Shown one piece after another: positions 8,760-26,200 of a DNA stretch of 64,000 bases (the first letter of the stretch is position 1; each line of letters begins with the position of its first letter). The position numbers were made by a program, and so were the translations under genes. This DNA comes from Lumbricus rubellus (Eukaryota > Annelida > Clitellata > Crassiclitellata > Lumbricidae): positions 61,825,445 through 61,889,444 of the forward strand of contig OX243811.1 of assembly GCA_945859605.1 (NCBI GenBank). Direction: 5' to 3'. Under the pieces are notes generated by a model, which ran no database searches, was not told where the DNA came from, and saw only the letters and a program-made list of their open reading frames with translations.

Positions 8760-10726
8760 AATGTACAGCCTATACAGAATAGCTGGATATGCATGATATT
8801 ATGTTCTAATTATACTATGTACATTGTGCATAAATTTACATTTATTGTATACTATTTTAAAATTAACCACGACAATATAAAATAAACTGAAAATACAGAT
8901 TGAAAATGTAAGACCACCATTGGCACGAATCATTGTGATGATTCCAGAGACTATCAGGTTTTACTGACTTCGAGCAACAGCCTATTATAATAAATTATCA
9001 CAATCGATTTACCATCAGAATTAATATTCGTGACACCAGAAATGAAAAGAGACTGTGACGAAAGTTTCGTTGATGACGGGAAAAGTTGGAAGACAAAAGA
9101 TTGGATGGATCGAGATTAGAACTAACACCAGGCAGCTTGATAAGTAATAGCAACATTAAATTCGATATCTTGAACGAAGTTGTCGTTGCAATCGGCCTAA
9201 CCTTAATCGTCATTACGATTCCATTGCTAATAATAATTAATTATTTTAGACGCAACGTAAAGTGGTCAACGAGCTTTGGATCAGTTGGTCAACTGCTAGC
9301 AGATGAGATGGCGTTTTGTTTCCTACATAGCATTTCCAGCATTACTATGTCCATGATGTTGCACTTATATGGGCTGTACGGGTTCGGGGCGACTTATGGG
9401 TACAGGGCCTTTAGGCTATGTTTGGATTCCACATAAGCATTTTGGCAGTGAATGGTAAGTATATTATATGTCTAAGTATATTATTTGTTGAAAAAAAGGG
9501 ACAAGTGCATTCCCACACGCTTAAAACTTAGTCAAAAGCTAACAGTTTAAAGGATTGCAAGCGATATTTAGACCTAGTGCGTATTAGCCTGCAGATCATT
9601 CTAATCAAAAAAGTCTTCCTCATTAGAGTATAATTATTTCCCTATAGAAGCATACGATCATGCTCATCATGCTCTCGTGGTCTATAGGGACGTAGACTGA
9701 TTTCTTTTTCGTGGTGGCAGTAGTAACCCTTGCAGAACATGACATATATTATTATGTTGGCCGTGCAGGACAGCAGAGAAGAGTCGAGAGTCGATTTGGT
9801 GACTATAGGTAGGTAACTCACACGGATTAATTTATGAATGGTACAAAATGATAGGCATCTATTGAAGCTAAATAGAAGTTGCACGTGTGTACACACTTGC
9901 TGTGTTTGCATGTAGGCTCTACATGTGCATGCATGTATGCATTCTTGTGCAAATTGAGTAACTAATAACCATTTTAACATTCATATAACACCCGAATATC
10001 TCCAAAGCTATTATAGTAACACACGTGCCATGGATATAAATCAAACATCCTGTTTATATTCCTCTTGTCACCTGTTCAAGTGTACTTCGCCTCGTGCACC
10101 TGTATTCATGGCATCATCGTACGTACACACGTCGAATACCTACAAGTTGCAAGAGACCGATACACATAAGCAGAGAGACAGAGACAGAGAGACAGAGACA
10201 TAGAGAGGGCGCCAGTGCCATGCATCTGAAGCAGAGGGAGGGCGCCTCTTGGGTGGAGAATCGGTGCTTTGCTAGTTGCTGACGCTGCTAGTGCATGATG
10301 GGGCAGCCCTTTAAGTCAACGCTCTCGCTTAAGCGTCTACCGTTTTATGCGTTTGTGACTCGTGCAAGCCTTAGAACGATGGGCATGTGTGTGTGTGTGT
10401 GCGTGCGTGTGTGCCTCCTCCACTGTGACGGGCAACAGCAAAGAGGAAGCCAGACCAACGACAAAACGAACTACGACAACGTACGCAGACAACAACTCAA
10501 TCGATTTAACCCTCGCACTACCACCCCTCTAGTCTCTAGATTTTTTGTATAACAAACTTCTTTCATATGGAATCAAACTTTGACATTTTGGGTAGTCTAC
10601 TGTAGGGGTTCATTTATACACATCTTGAGGTACAAAGTGTGATGATATTCCGCAACATTCAAACGTTATGCCCGAAATAGTCCAGGTGCCAGAGGTAGGA
10701 GTGGATACCCTAGTTTATCTACTAGA

Positions 10727-10759
<33 letters not shown>
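8753..10759. other. Otherwise empty interval
   Basis: Apart from the doubtful frame at 9086-9436, this contains a short GT-rich run (about 10386-10410), a GA/CA-rich patch (10170-10210) and a (TA)n tract (about 10730-10758) directly beside the inverted repeat. At 10622-10638 ATCTTGAGGTACAAAGT repeats the inner end of that inverted repeat. Confidence 0.4.
9086..9436 (+). CDS. Unassigned open frame with a membrane-like segment
   Basis: An open stretch of about 116 codons with no early ATG, so if real it is an internal exon or a broken gene. Residues about 28-52 are strongly hydrophobic (EVVVAIGLTLIVITIPLLII) and followed by basic residues (YFRRN), as in a transmembrane helix. A second, weaker hydrophobic patch follows, with QLLADEM and LYGLYGFG. 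The pattern faintly recalls the N-terminal part of unorthodox aquaporins, but I cannot support that. The frame stops at 9436, and a good donor-like AATG|GTAAGT is at 9452-9459, beyond the stop. No partner exon was found. It may be noise. Confidence 0.2.
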   Translation: MEDKRLDGSRLELTPGSLISNSNIKFDILNEVVVAIGLTLIVITIPLLIIINYFRRNVKWSTSFGSVGQLLADEMAFCFLHSISSITMSMMLHLYGLYGFGATYGYRAFRLCLDST

Positions 10760-10764
<5 letters not shown>

Positions 10765-10934
10765 AAGTTCTCTGCTATAGCTGCTCGTAAACGTCTACGC
10801 GTGCAGATACATCGGTGTACGTTTGGATACAAATATCAACCATTTTCACACATTTTCATTTATTTTCATTTATTTTCATCACTTCCGGTTATCAAAAGAC
10901 AAATTAATTAGCATGGATACTTTGTACCTCAAGA

Positions 10935-10939
<5 letters not shown>
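10760..10939. repeat. Left arm of a perfect 180-bp inverted repeat
   Basis: Reading from CACGTAAGTTCTC to CAAGATGCAT, this arm is the exact reverse complement of 11031-11210 as far as I can align by eye. The arm is flanked outside by (TA)n and inside by another (TA)n at about 10938-10967. Confidence 0.95.
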
Positions 10940-10970
<31 letters not shown>

Positions 10971-11030
10971 GAATTTATTTTTGAAGAGAAGCGAACTATG
11001 CCGTTCTATTATAGGGAACGTGGGCCATAC

Positions 11031-11210
11031 ATGCATCTTGAGGTACAAAGTATCCATGCTAATTAATTTGTCTTTTGATAACCGGAAGTGATGAAAATAA
11101 ATGAAAATAAATGAAAATGTGTGAAAATGGTTGATATTTGTATCCAAACGTACACCGATGTATCTGCACGCGTAGACGTTTACGAGCAGCTATAGCAGAG
11201 AACTTACGTG
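11031..11210. repeat. Right arm of a perfect 180-bp inverted repeat
   Basis: Runs from ATGCATCTTGAGG to GAACTTACGTG, the reverse complement of 10760-10939. The 91-bp spacer (10940-11030) has (TA)n and unrelated sequence. A transcript would fold into a 180-bp duplex. Confidence 0.95.
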
Positions 11211-11551
11211 AGCTGAAAATAGTTATTTAAGATGAATTTAGAAATAAAAATGCTAGTGTAGATGGCAGTGATCATGAAGACGTTGCATGAGAGCAATGCA
11301 GCTCATAGTATACGAAACGGATCGGTTGAAAGTCTGCTTCAGTTAAGTTCAGTAGGCTACACTGCAGCTGCTATTATACCAAAGTATGAAAGTGTGCCAT
11401 GCATCATTCAGAATGGAGGTTGGGTATGAGAAGGGCTACAATAAATGTTGCAATGAAAGAAAGATGCTAACAAAATAGGTCCATAGCAGCTGCAGTGCTG
11501 TGAAGTGTGCAAGAAAACAGACATGTATACATGTACTGCATATTCTATATG

Positions 11552-11745
11552 CATAGGCGGACGGGAGATTTCAGCAGTGGGGGGGGGGCAAAGATTGAAC
11601 TTCTGCCCGAAAATATATCCGGCAAAAAAGTTGACGACCTTTTTTCTTTTTTAGTCTTCCGGGGCTGTGTTTGCCCGAAAAACCAGACTTGCCCGATTTT
11701 TTTGGAGGGGGGTTACCCCTCTGGACCCCGCCTCGTACGCCTATG
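11552..11745. mobile_element. hAT-type MITE, family A copy 1 (194 bp)
   Basis: Ends are CATAGGCGGACGGGAG on the left and CTCGTACGCCTATG on the right (inverted). An 8-bp target duplication TCTATATG is at 11544-11551 and 11746-11753. Eight-base duplications are typical of hAT elements. No transposase is inside. It shares internal sequence (GGGAGATTTCAGCAGTGG) with 26948-27202. Confidence 0.85.
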
Positions 11746-12236
11746 TCTATATGCATGCTTGCATGCTTATTATAGACTACGTACTAGGACCGCCAATGCT
11801 AAAATGCGAGCCCATCATGCGCTGTGGAACCAGCTTCTTCCTTCGACGCGTTCCTTCTTTTAACTGGTGGGTGAAGTGACTCTCTCTTTTCGTTGTCTCA
11901 AAACCACATTTCTCTATCTTCATCTCACGCACTGGGAGGCTGGAGCACCTCTGACTTGTTTGCACTACGAAAGGTGCTGCATAAATTTATGGATGCAATG
12001 CAATAATACGCTTGGTCTATTCTGTGCTTTAAGTGAAGGTTTTACTATTGGGATGGAAATAGAGGAGATACATTCGTGCGAGCATGTATGCAAGTGTGCA
12101 TGTATAAAGACCTGTGTGTACGTATAGACTATGCGACTATGCGTGTATGTGTGCGTGGTTGCTTGCTTGTAAGCATGCATGACATTGCATGTATGTGTGC
12201 ATATGTGTAGTTATATAGTGTCTGCAGGGCCAGTGC

Positions 12237-12790
12237 AGGCCAGTGCAGGGCCATGAAAGACTAGGGAACCTCTGAACATTGGGAATGGCGAGACATGCAT
12301 AAAGAGAAACAGAGAGTCAGATTATCATGAAGACGGATGGAAATAGAGTGAAACGGAAGAAAGAGATACATGTAGAAGGAGAAAAAGACACACAGAAAGA
12401 CAAAGACAGAGAGACAGAGAAATAGGGACACGTAAAGAGAAGCATTTAGAAAAAAACGATTTTTAGGAGACAAAGAGACAGACATATATTTATAGTGACC
12501 TAAGTAGGTACATGTAGAAAATAAGAGAGAGGAAGTGACAGTGACAGACAGACAGACAGAGACGGACGGAATAAAGACAGAGAAGAGACAGAGAGACACA
12601 GCAAGAAAGACTGAAAGGGATAGATACAGAGAAACACAGAGAAAAAGGAGAACGAGCGAGTAAGAGAGACAGAGAGGCATGCAGAGAGAGAGATAGAGAG
12701 AGCGAGAGACAGAGACAGAGATACAGAGAGAGCGAGAGACAGACAGAGACAAAGAGAGACATGGCGTCGAGCGGAAACGAGCGGAAAAGG
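12237..12790. repeat. Purine-rich (GACA/GAGA)n low-complexity tract
   Basis: Long stretch of AGAC, AGAG and GACAGA words on the + strand. The Ser/Leu-rich - strand frames through it are low-complexity artefacts. Confidence 0.85.
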
Positions 12791-12858
12791 AAGCCTGAGA
12801 AGTTGTCATCCGAGGTCTCTGCTGAAATTAACACACACCAACATAGAGGTATATAGAG

Positions 12859-12896
<38 letters not shown>
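12859..12896. repeat. (CTG)n microsatellite
   Basis: About 12 CTG units directly before the CpG-rich block. Confidence 0.95.
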
Positions 12897-12899
<3 letters not shown>

Positions 12900-13420
12900 G
12901 CTGGTATTAATATACGGCGCAACATAAGTCGACGACGACGACGGTACTACGGGGTTCTGTTGTTGAAGGCAACGGTGGCCGGGCAGCCGTGGGGGTCTCA
13001 GGTAAACGCCCGGGGGGAGCGGCAGCGGGAAGGTCTCCCCTCCCTTCGCTCTCTCTAGCGGGGGACCGCAAGCAAGCACGCGCCGGGCGATCGTGACCGC
13101 GGAAAAACTGAAACCCGTCAAGTTCGGTTTGAGCCGCACAGGAGCTCAGCCGAGCCTCTCTCCCTCTCTCTCCGTATAAGCTAAAAACGGAGAAGTCGAT
13201 GGAGAAGCTTTGCATCGTCGTCAAGATGGCCGCCGTCTATTGTTTCTGCGACGCGATAAAACCTCTTTGTCGGGGAGAACGCTTTTAGACACGACCGCCG
13301 CCGCCATGCATGCATGGAAGCCAGTGACGACGACGACGACGGCGACGACGTCTCTAGGCGGAGGACGCCCAGCGTGGACCGGAAATCCGAATCGGTCTTA
13401 TATCCGTTATTCCGGTTAAA
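12900..13420. promoter_or_regulatory. CpG-rich block, possible promoter of the homeobox gene
   Basis: In a generally AT-rich window this block is GC- and CpG-rich (GCGCCGGGCGATCG, CGACGACGACGG, GCGACGACG). It includes CAAGATGGCCGCC at about 13220-13232, close to a YY1-type core-promoter motif. It ends about 600 bases before the homeobox start codon. - strand frames across it (12828-13507) share no known domain and are probably GC artefacts. Promoter role is inferred from composition and place. Confidence 0.35.
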
Positions 13421-14021
13421 TGCTGCTTGGAAGTAAAGATCGTCACGACTGCAACAGCGATGATATATCTGTTTGGAAAGTTGATCTATTCGTTCTCTTA
13501 AGTCCACGTGCCTCTTCGAAGTTGCTTTCTCACGATCCTATAAGTTGAATATTTCAGATTTTAACCTGCACGATTATTTCACACGAAGCGTTTGGTTTAA
13601 TATCTTAGGCTAACCTTTTAGGTCTAACCATCTGTTATCTAGGCATACAAATTCAATCAAGCGTAGAGCTAACCAGAAATTTTGAAGTTACTATTCATGA
13701 TCATGAACTTCAAACCAGTTGTAAATATAACCTGGTTATTGCAGGCACAAAGGTACGCTGTGTAGTGCTAACCTCAATTGCTAAGTTTCTATTCATAAAC
13801 AATTAGGCCTGCTTCAAACCAGTTGCAGTAACCCAGTAATTGGATTATCAAAAGTTACTGGTTCAAAGTCGCAGTTCTTATTAGCTTTTTTGGAAGAGAA
13901 ACAGTAAAAAAACAGTCACAGCTTTGAAATATAGCAACACATTTCATTCGAGTGAGTCTGAGAGGATTTCATGAAATAGAGTTAGTCGCGGTTGAACTCA
14001 TACCTCAAAGAGGGTCGGACC
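13421..14021. other. Upstream region of the homeobox gene
   Basis: AT-rich, probably 5' UTR, a non-coding exon or intron. No clear TATA box was found. Part of it is weakly repetitive (AAACCAGTTG recurs at about 13713 and 13817). Confidence 0.35.
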
Positions 14022-20276
<6,255 letters not shown>

Positions 20277-21721
20277 AGAATGATCATAATAAACCACTGT
20301 TCTTGACTGCTCCATCAACTTTAAGGTCTTATAAATAATCGATGAACCAACTAATCATCAGTGCCCTGCAAGCTAATGGGGCATCAAGGAATTGTAGATT
20401 CATCAAGGAACCATAGCCTAATTATAATAATCCAGAAACTACAAAATCACAAGATTTATATAAGATCTCCAAATTACAGATCGATAAATTACAACTTACA
20501 GCTGATTAAATAATCACATATGTGTAACTTTTCAAGAAAAGCATTAGTCGGACGAAGAAAGTCAACAAAGTGCAGATCCAATCGACACCTTTTAATAAGG
20601 TCTTTCAGTAGTTATAAATTTCTTGTTTCCTCTGCCATGCGTGTAGTCATACATTTCGGTTCTTGTAATTATTGGTCTTCGTTGACTTTGACGTCATAAC
20701 ACGACACAGCACATTGGAATAAATAATAAATAATTATTGACTAAAATTAATTATATATAGCATTGAGCTCAAATCAGACGAATGCGATTAAGGTAAGGGG
20801 AATTGATTCAGTTTGTTAATCTATTTGCTAGCGAGGCTGTCTGAGGAATTTGTGGGTTGTGCATTAAAAATCAAATGTAGCCTAATCTGCAAATTCTAGT
20901 CCAATTTCTCCTCAGATTTCCGTCTAGTTCATCTGCTTTAGAAAAACTCCAAAATTTCTTGTGAGCATTTACGCTTGAAATCAGAACTCTGCTTTGTCTT
21001 GACTCTTGAGCTGCTCATCTGAGTGCTAGGCCTAGATAGAAGTGGAAATTCTCATTGGCTTTTCAAATAAAATTGACACCAAAGCACTTTATTTTAGCCT
21101 ATTTCTTCTAAGCCTATAGGTATAACGACAACCCATGACTGCATACATCTCAAATCAAGCAAAATAAGTCAAATAATTAAGCCTATAGGGAATGCCCCAA
21201 AGAACTCTACAAAATAAATTTGAGCAAACCTCTATAGTTAGGCCTATGGAATAAATTTGAGCAAACCTCTAGCAATAGTTGCAGTTTAACGTCATTGTGT
21301 TATGACAATCCCCCCCTTCATAAACCTAGATCCCTTGTGCAATGGAGTAATTGCGTTTCATATCTGAAGCAATATAAATCAACAAGTAATTTCTATCTTT
21401 CAACAGCGCATTAATTCATAGATCCATCGGCAGAAAATAACTAACGAACAAAGATGTAATTAAGCTAATGACCACTGATCAATATTATTCGTCCGTTCAA
21501 TACACTCTACACATTGACATCGACTGCAGTTAAAGACCAAAATAAGGTCGGCCATCAGAAGAACTATTCTAACTGATTATTCTGAATCATTCTGACTAGC
21601 AGTCTAGATTTTCCTGCTCTCTGAAGGTTTGCAGTTAACAATTGCTTTGGTCTGCAATTAAGCATTATGTGTCTTAGGGCGCATGAACGACAGAAGTGCC
21701 TGCTCGCAGCAGATATTATTA
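20277..21721. other. 3' region and intergenic spacer
   Basis: AATAAA at 20288-20293 and AATAAATAATAAATAA at about 20718 are candidate polyadenylation signals for the homeobox gene. Around 21195-21275 a short direct repeat (AATTTGAGCAAACCTCTA) occurs twice. No other gene seen. Confidence 0.4.
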
Positions 21722-21960
21722 TGTGGCGCCCAGTGGAGTAGTGGAAATGTTCGTTGACTTGCAGCCGAAGGGTTGTGGGTTCGAATCCGCCTCAAGTCGC
21801 CGCGTAGGAACCTTGGGCAAGTTTATCACTCGCAATTGCTCAACACTTCGGCGTGAAACTCCGATGCAGTGTCCGCGCTGTAGTAGGGAGCGCCTCTGAG
21901 TAAAGAGCTTGAAGTGCAAGTGCACAAAGAAACAATTATGCACTCGATCTCGGTCGCCTT
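21722..21960 (+). mobile_element. tRNA-derived SINE, near full length
   Basis: A tRNA-like head (CAGTGGAGTAGTGGAAATG, then B box GGTTCGAATCC at 21778-21788) is followed by CTTGGGCAAG, a body with CTTCGGCGTGAAACTCCGATG, and GGGAGCGCCTCTGAG. Pieces of the same body and tail recur elsewhere in the window. Transcribed by RNA polymerase III if active. Confidence 0.75.
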
Positions 21961-22953
21961 GTTACGACTGCATCTATAATAGCAGTTACGTATGACACCA
22001 ACCATTGAGTGTTCAGGGTTCGAATCCTCTCACATATTATGACCAACCTCGAATAGTTCAATGTTGCCCCAGGGTTGCTGGTACATTGGGACCAAACGCA
22101 GTCCTCAAATTAAGAACCAACCATGAAGTATGTTAGGCACCAGACGAATTTAGCCAGACTGCTACAGTGTTAAGTCGATGTCACGCCTATTTTTCACCGT
22201 ACCGGTCTGCCAATTGCACACCACTGCCGATTATATCACTCACCCCAACGACGCCTGCACCAGTGCACCACGGTGGTAGCCCCGGGCAACACCGAGGATG
22301 TCACTAACGTCAACTTATTCACTCATGCGAATCCGTTGCCCTCCCAAAAAGTCTCCAATTGGTCTTCTCTTGCCGCCTCTCCGTCCAATCACAACTGGTT
22401 TCTGACGGTAGGTGTCGGGGTCATACCCTTCCCGTTTGGATTCACTTGCATGACAAAGTTTCGGGACCTGGCTTATCGAACCACGGATCGAATCGGAGGA
22501 TTAGAAAGAGTGATTTTCTGAGAAGATAATATATACTCCGTCGTGTGCTGCTCTTTCAGGACTTAAATACTTCGTTGATCTTTAGCCAGAAGTTGAGATA
22601 AAGTATCGGTAACCACCGTTTGTTAATTGGACGAGGATTGGGGGACGAGAAGAAGAGGTAGTACGTGTCGATTTGACTTAAGAAAAGTCAAACATGCATA
22701 CAAGAGGATTTGATTGGGAAAAGTAATCGCATTAATCTGATAATAACAGTTGTACTAATCTTCCCGTAAAATTAAATGATCTTAAGACAACAGTTGCAAT
22801 TCTCAAGCAGAACAGCATTTACATTCCGATTGCAACTGCGCAACAACCTTAAAAAAACTGAGGATATAATTATACAGCATCGTCATCTATGATACATGCA
22901 TTAATCCTGAGAGTGCTCGAGCGCTATATAAATCACCGAGGTGACCCTCCATC
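21961..22953. other. Region upstream of the GATA start codon
   Basis: A second B-box-like GGTTCGAATCC at 22018-22028 marks another SINE fragment. At about 22905-22935, GAGAGTGCTCGAGCGCTATATAAAT resembles a SINE tail and also looks like a TATA box 20-30 bases before the ATG. No protein-coding exon is recognised. Confidence 0.4.
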
Positions 22954-23251
22954 ATGAACTACCAGTTACCAGAACCTTCTGGGCAGACTACGATGACGAC
23001 CCATCGATCTCACTGGGGGATGCGTCCTCATGAGGGGGTCAGAGGCTCCGTCCCCTCGACCGCCTACAATCTCCTGGGACATGACGACGTGCACACGCCG
23101 AGCATGGCAGTCGCTGCAGAGATGTTTCGCCACCATCCTCCAGGTCATCCACCTGGAATGACCTTCGGCTATGAAGGTCAAACTTCCATCTCCGCTCATT
23201 CTCCTTACTATGCATCCCAACAGTTCAACGGCTACAGAACGTCGACAAATG
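22954..23251 (+). CDS. GATA gene coding exon 1
   Basis: Starts [10 protein letters not shown]. The donor is AATG|GTATGC, phase 1. Upstream, in-frame alternatives are not evident. Confidence 0.75.
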
Positions 23252-26200
23252 GTATGCATGCATAACCAAATCTAACTTATAACCTCATTGAATTAACCTA
23301 ACATATATTGATGCATAACCAAATCTAACTTAGGCTATAACCTCATGGAATTAACCTAACCTATATTGATGCATAACCAAATCTAACTTATAACCTCATT
23401 GAATTAACCTAACCTATATTGATGCATAACCAAATCTAACTTAGGCTATAACCTCATGGAATTAACCTAACCTATATTGATGCATAACCAAATCTAACTT
23501 ATAACCTCATTGAATTAACCTAACCTATATTGATGCATAACCAAATCTAACTTAGGCTATAACCTCATGGAATTAACCTAACCTATATTGATGCATAACC
23601 AAATCTAACTTATAACCTCATTGAATTAACCTAACCTATATTGATGCATAACCAAATCTAACTTATAACCTCATTGAATTAACCTAACCTATATTGATAC
23701 GTCAACTCTAATTTACCCTATATAATCCAAATGCATCCCATAGATATGGACCAAAACAGTGATTGCAGGGCTTTTTAACGTGCAGTTGTATACAGAATGT
23801 GCACATTGTGCAGTTCTAAATGAAATTGTGCAGTTGTAGAAGCACTTCTGTACAGCTAAAAGCTAGCAAAAAGGTCATTGTCCTCCGATTGGAAGTAATT
23901 TACCATGGAGGATGGGAAAGGAAAGAAGAGGTTGTGCAGTTCTAAAAATTCCTAACTAACAGCCCTGATGCGATAGTAAAATCGCAGAAGAGGTGGAAGA
24001 GATGAACAAAATATATCCGCCAGATGTGTTTACCCATGGCTATAGATAATATATTAGCAACTTCATTTCTTAGCCTCGATAGGCTATTATATTAAGGCGG
24101 ATGACCAATCCTCTTCCTCGCCGTCTCGTCTTCCCAGTGTAAGCTTAGGCTACTCATTAGAACTGTATTGGCCAAAATGGGTAGAAATAACGAACCATTT
24201 CTCTGTCCTGCATGGTGGGTTTCAACCGCAGACCTCTCGATTAGCAGTCCAGATAGCCAACCACTACACTATAATAGAGTAGGCCTACTCAAAGACAGGA
24301 GAGCATATTATATCTGGAAAAGGGGAACATAATTCCATTTGGAGGGAAGTATATATCAGAGGAAACGACCGTCTTCGAGACTGATATAAGCTTACATATA
24401 TACACATCAAGAGATATCATCAAATTGAACAGGTTTAAACTTTAAAGGTTTCTCGTGTAGGCCTATATTGTGCTTGGTGTCTGAAACGCTGTCCGTTCAC
24501 TGCATAGACTATTACAATAATTATACACTACAATTCATTTTCTTCTGCCATCCACAAATGCCACGGTATGAATTGCGCTATATAACTACACACAGGTTTT
24601 GACAGATGATTCGCTCCGTGAATGACAATAACTTATGACTGAGTGATGAGTTGTTATCCTTTATCGTGCTAAAGATGTTCATTTAAGAGCATCCTGTGTC
24701 GATCTTGTTGGGTGTACTAAATATTGATTTCTTAATTACTTCTAATTTGCGGCTTTCGTTGGGAGGTTAAAAGATGCGCAATATAAATGTCTAGATAAGC
24801 CCTACGTTATATATAAATTATATACACTGTGCCCCATAAAAAAAACACCAATAAACTTTTCAAAAATCTTCTATAAAACTAAGCCAATTGTAATAAAAGT
24901 TTGTACGTTGTTTCTCAAATAATTTTGCAACAAAATATTTTTCATTTTACTTACTCACAGAACTGGTTGCTGTTGGAGGCAGTGACGCAGACTAGGCGTG
25001 TTTGGAAACATTTAAACAGAGATTAGTAACTTATAGGACAGCGCCCCAGCACATTGCGCAAAGGACACCATTGCGTTGCTGCGACGTGAAACACCAAGCT
25101 TCATTGGACCGGAACTCTGGCCAGCAAACTCACCAGACCTCAATCCCGTTTACTACAGAATTTGGGGTCTAATACAGGAACGCGTCTACCAGACAGCAAT
25201 ACGGGACATCAACGAGTTGAAGAAGCGCCTCATCGTTGTGTGGGCACAGTTGAAGCAGAGTGTCATTGACAACGCTATTGAACAGTGGCGGCCAAGGCTG
25301 AGAGCCTGCGTTCAAGCGAAGTGACATCACTTCGAACATCGTCTTAAATGAAACATTACTTTTTCTTATTTAACATTAGACTTACATGCGTTTCACGACA
25401 AAGTTTTTTGGTGTTTTTTTTATGGGGCACAGTGTATATAGGCTATATAAATTATATATATGTACATATGCATCTGCTATCAATAAATGCCAGATGTAGT
25501 ACATTCGACTAAGTGGCACCCCATGCATTCGGCTTTGAAGTGGATGACTAAAAAAAGGTCATATAACTTTTTATCGGATGAAAAGTACTTTTTCCTCAGC
25601 AAAAAACCGATCACTATTTTTTTGGTCGACCAATAACGAAATTTCGAACAATTTTCCCCTGTCTCATCCCAAAATCTATAAGTTTTGTCCCCCCCCCCTC
25701 CTCGTGGAACAGTTCTGGATCCGCCACTGTTATCATGGAACTATAATATTACTACAAGTACAATACATATACACAATACACACATACATACATATCCTAC
25801 AGACCTCCACAGTACACACACATATACATGTATACAAAGATACATGCATAATAACGATCAACTGTGCCACTTTGTATAGAACGGGTGAAGTTTCATTGAA
25901 GGTCAGCGCTCATTTAATATCGACTCCATTAAACTGGTGCTGCAGGTATTATAGAATGGTACCATTGACACAAATGCCCACCACACATTCAATCATTGTT
26001 ATCGATCTGATCTCTAACGTACATGTCTCAGCCCGCGACGATTCTAATTGCATTAGAAGCGCCTTTCACGCATTGTTCCTTGACCAATTCTTATGCATAC
26101 ACAGTATACATTTCGGGCAGTACACATACCATGACCGTCTCTATATATATAGAGGAAGGGCAAAGCAAACCCTCAGGGCCTTAATTAAACACTTACATTG

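Noticed and set aside
12261..12834. Cys/Ser/Leu-rich frames on the - strand
   Set aside because: They come from the GACA/GAGA tract; no domain, and biased composition.
12828..13507. Three overlapping frames on the - strand in the CpG-rich block
   Set aside because: GC-rich sequence lowers stop frequency; poly-Ala and Arg/Pro composition, no recognisable motif or splice structure.
22925..22933. TATATAAAT as the GATA TATA box
   Set aside because: Too close to the ATG and embedded in a SINE tail-like sequence, so not annotated as a promoter; kept as a finding only.
23257..23697. Possible CRISPR-like array
   Set aside because: Units are contiguous tandem repeats without unique spacers, in a eukaryotic intron; it is a minisatellite.
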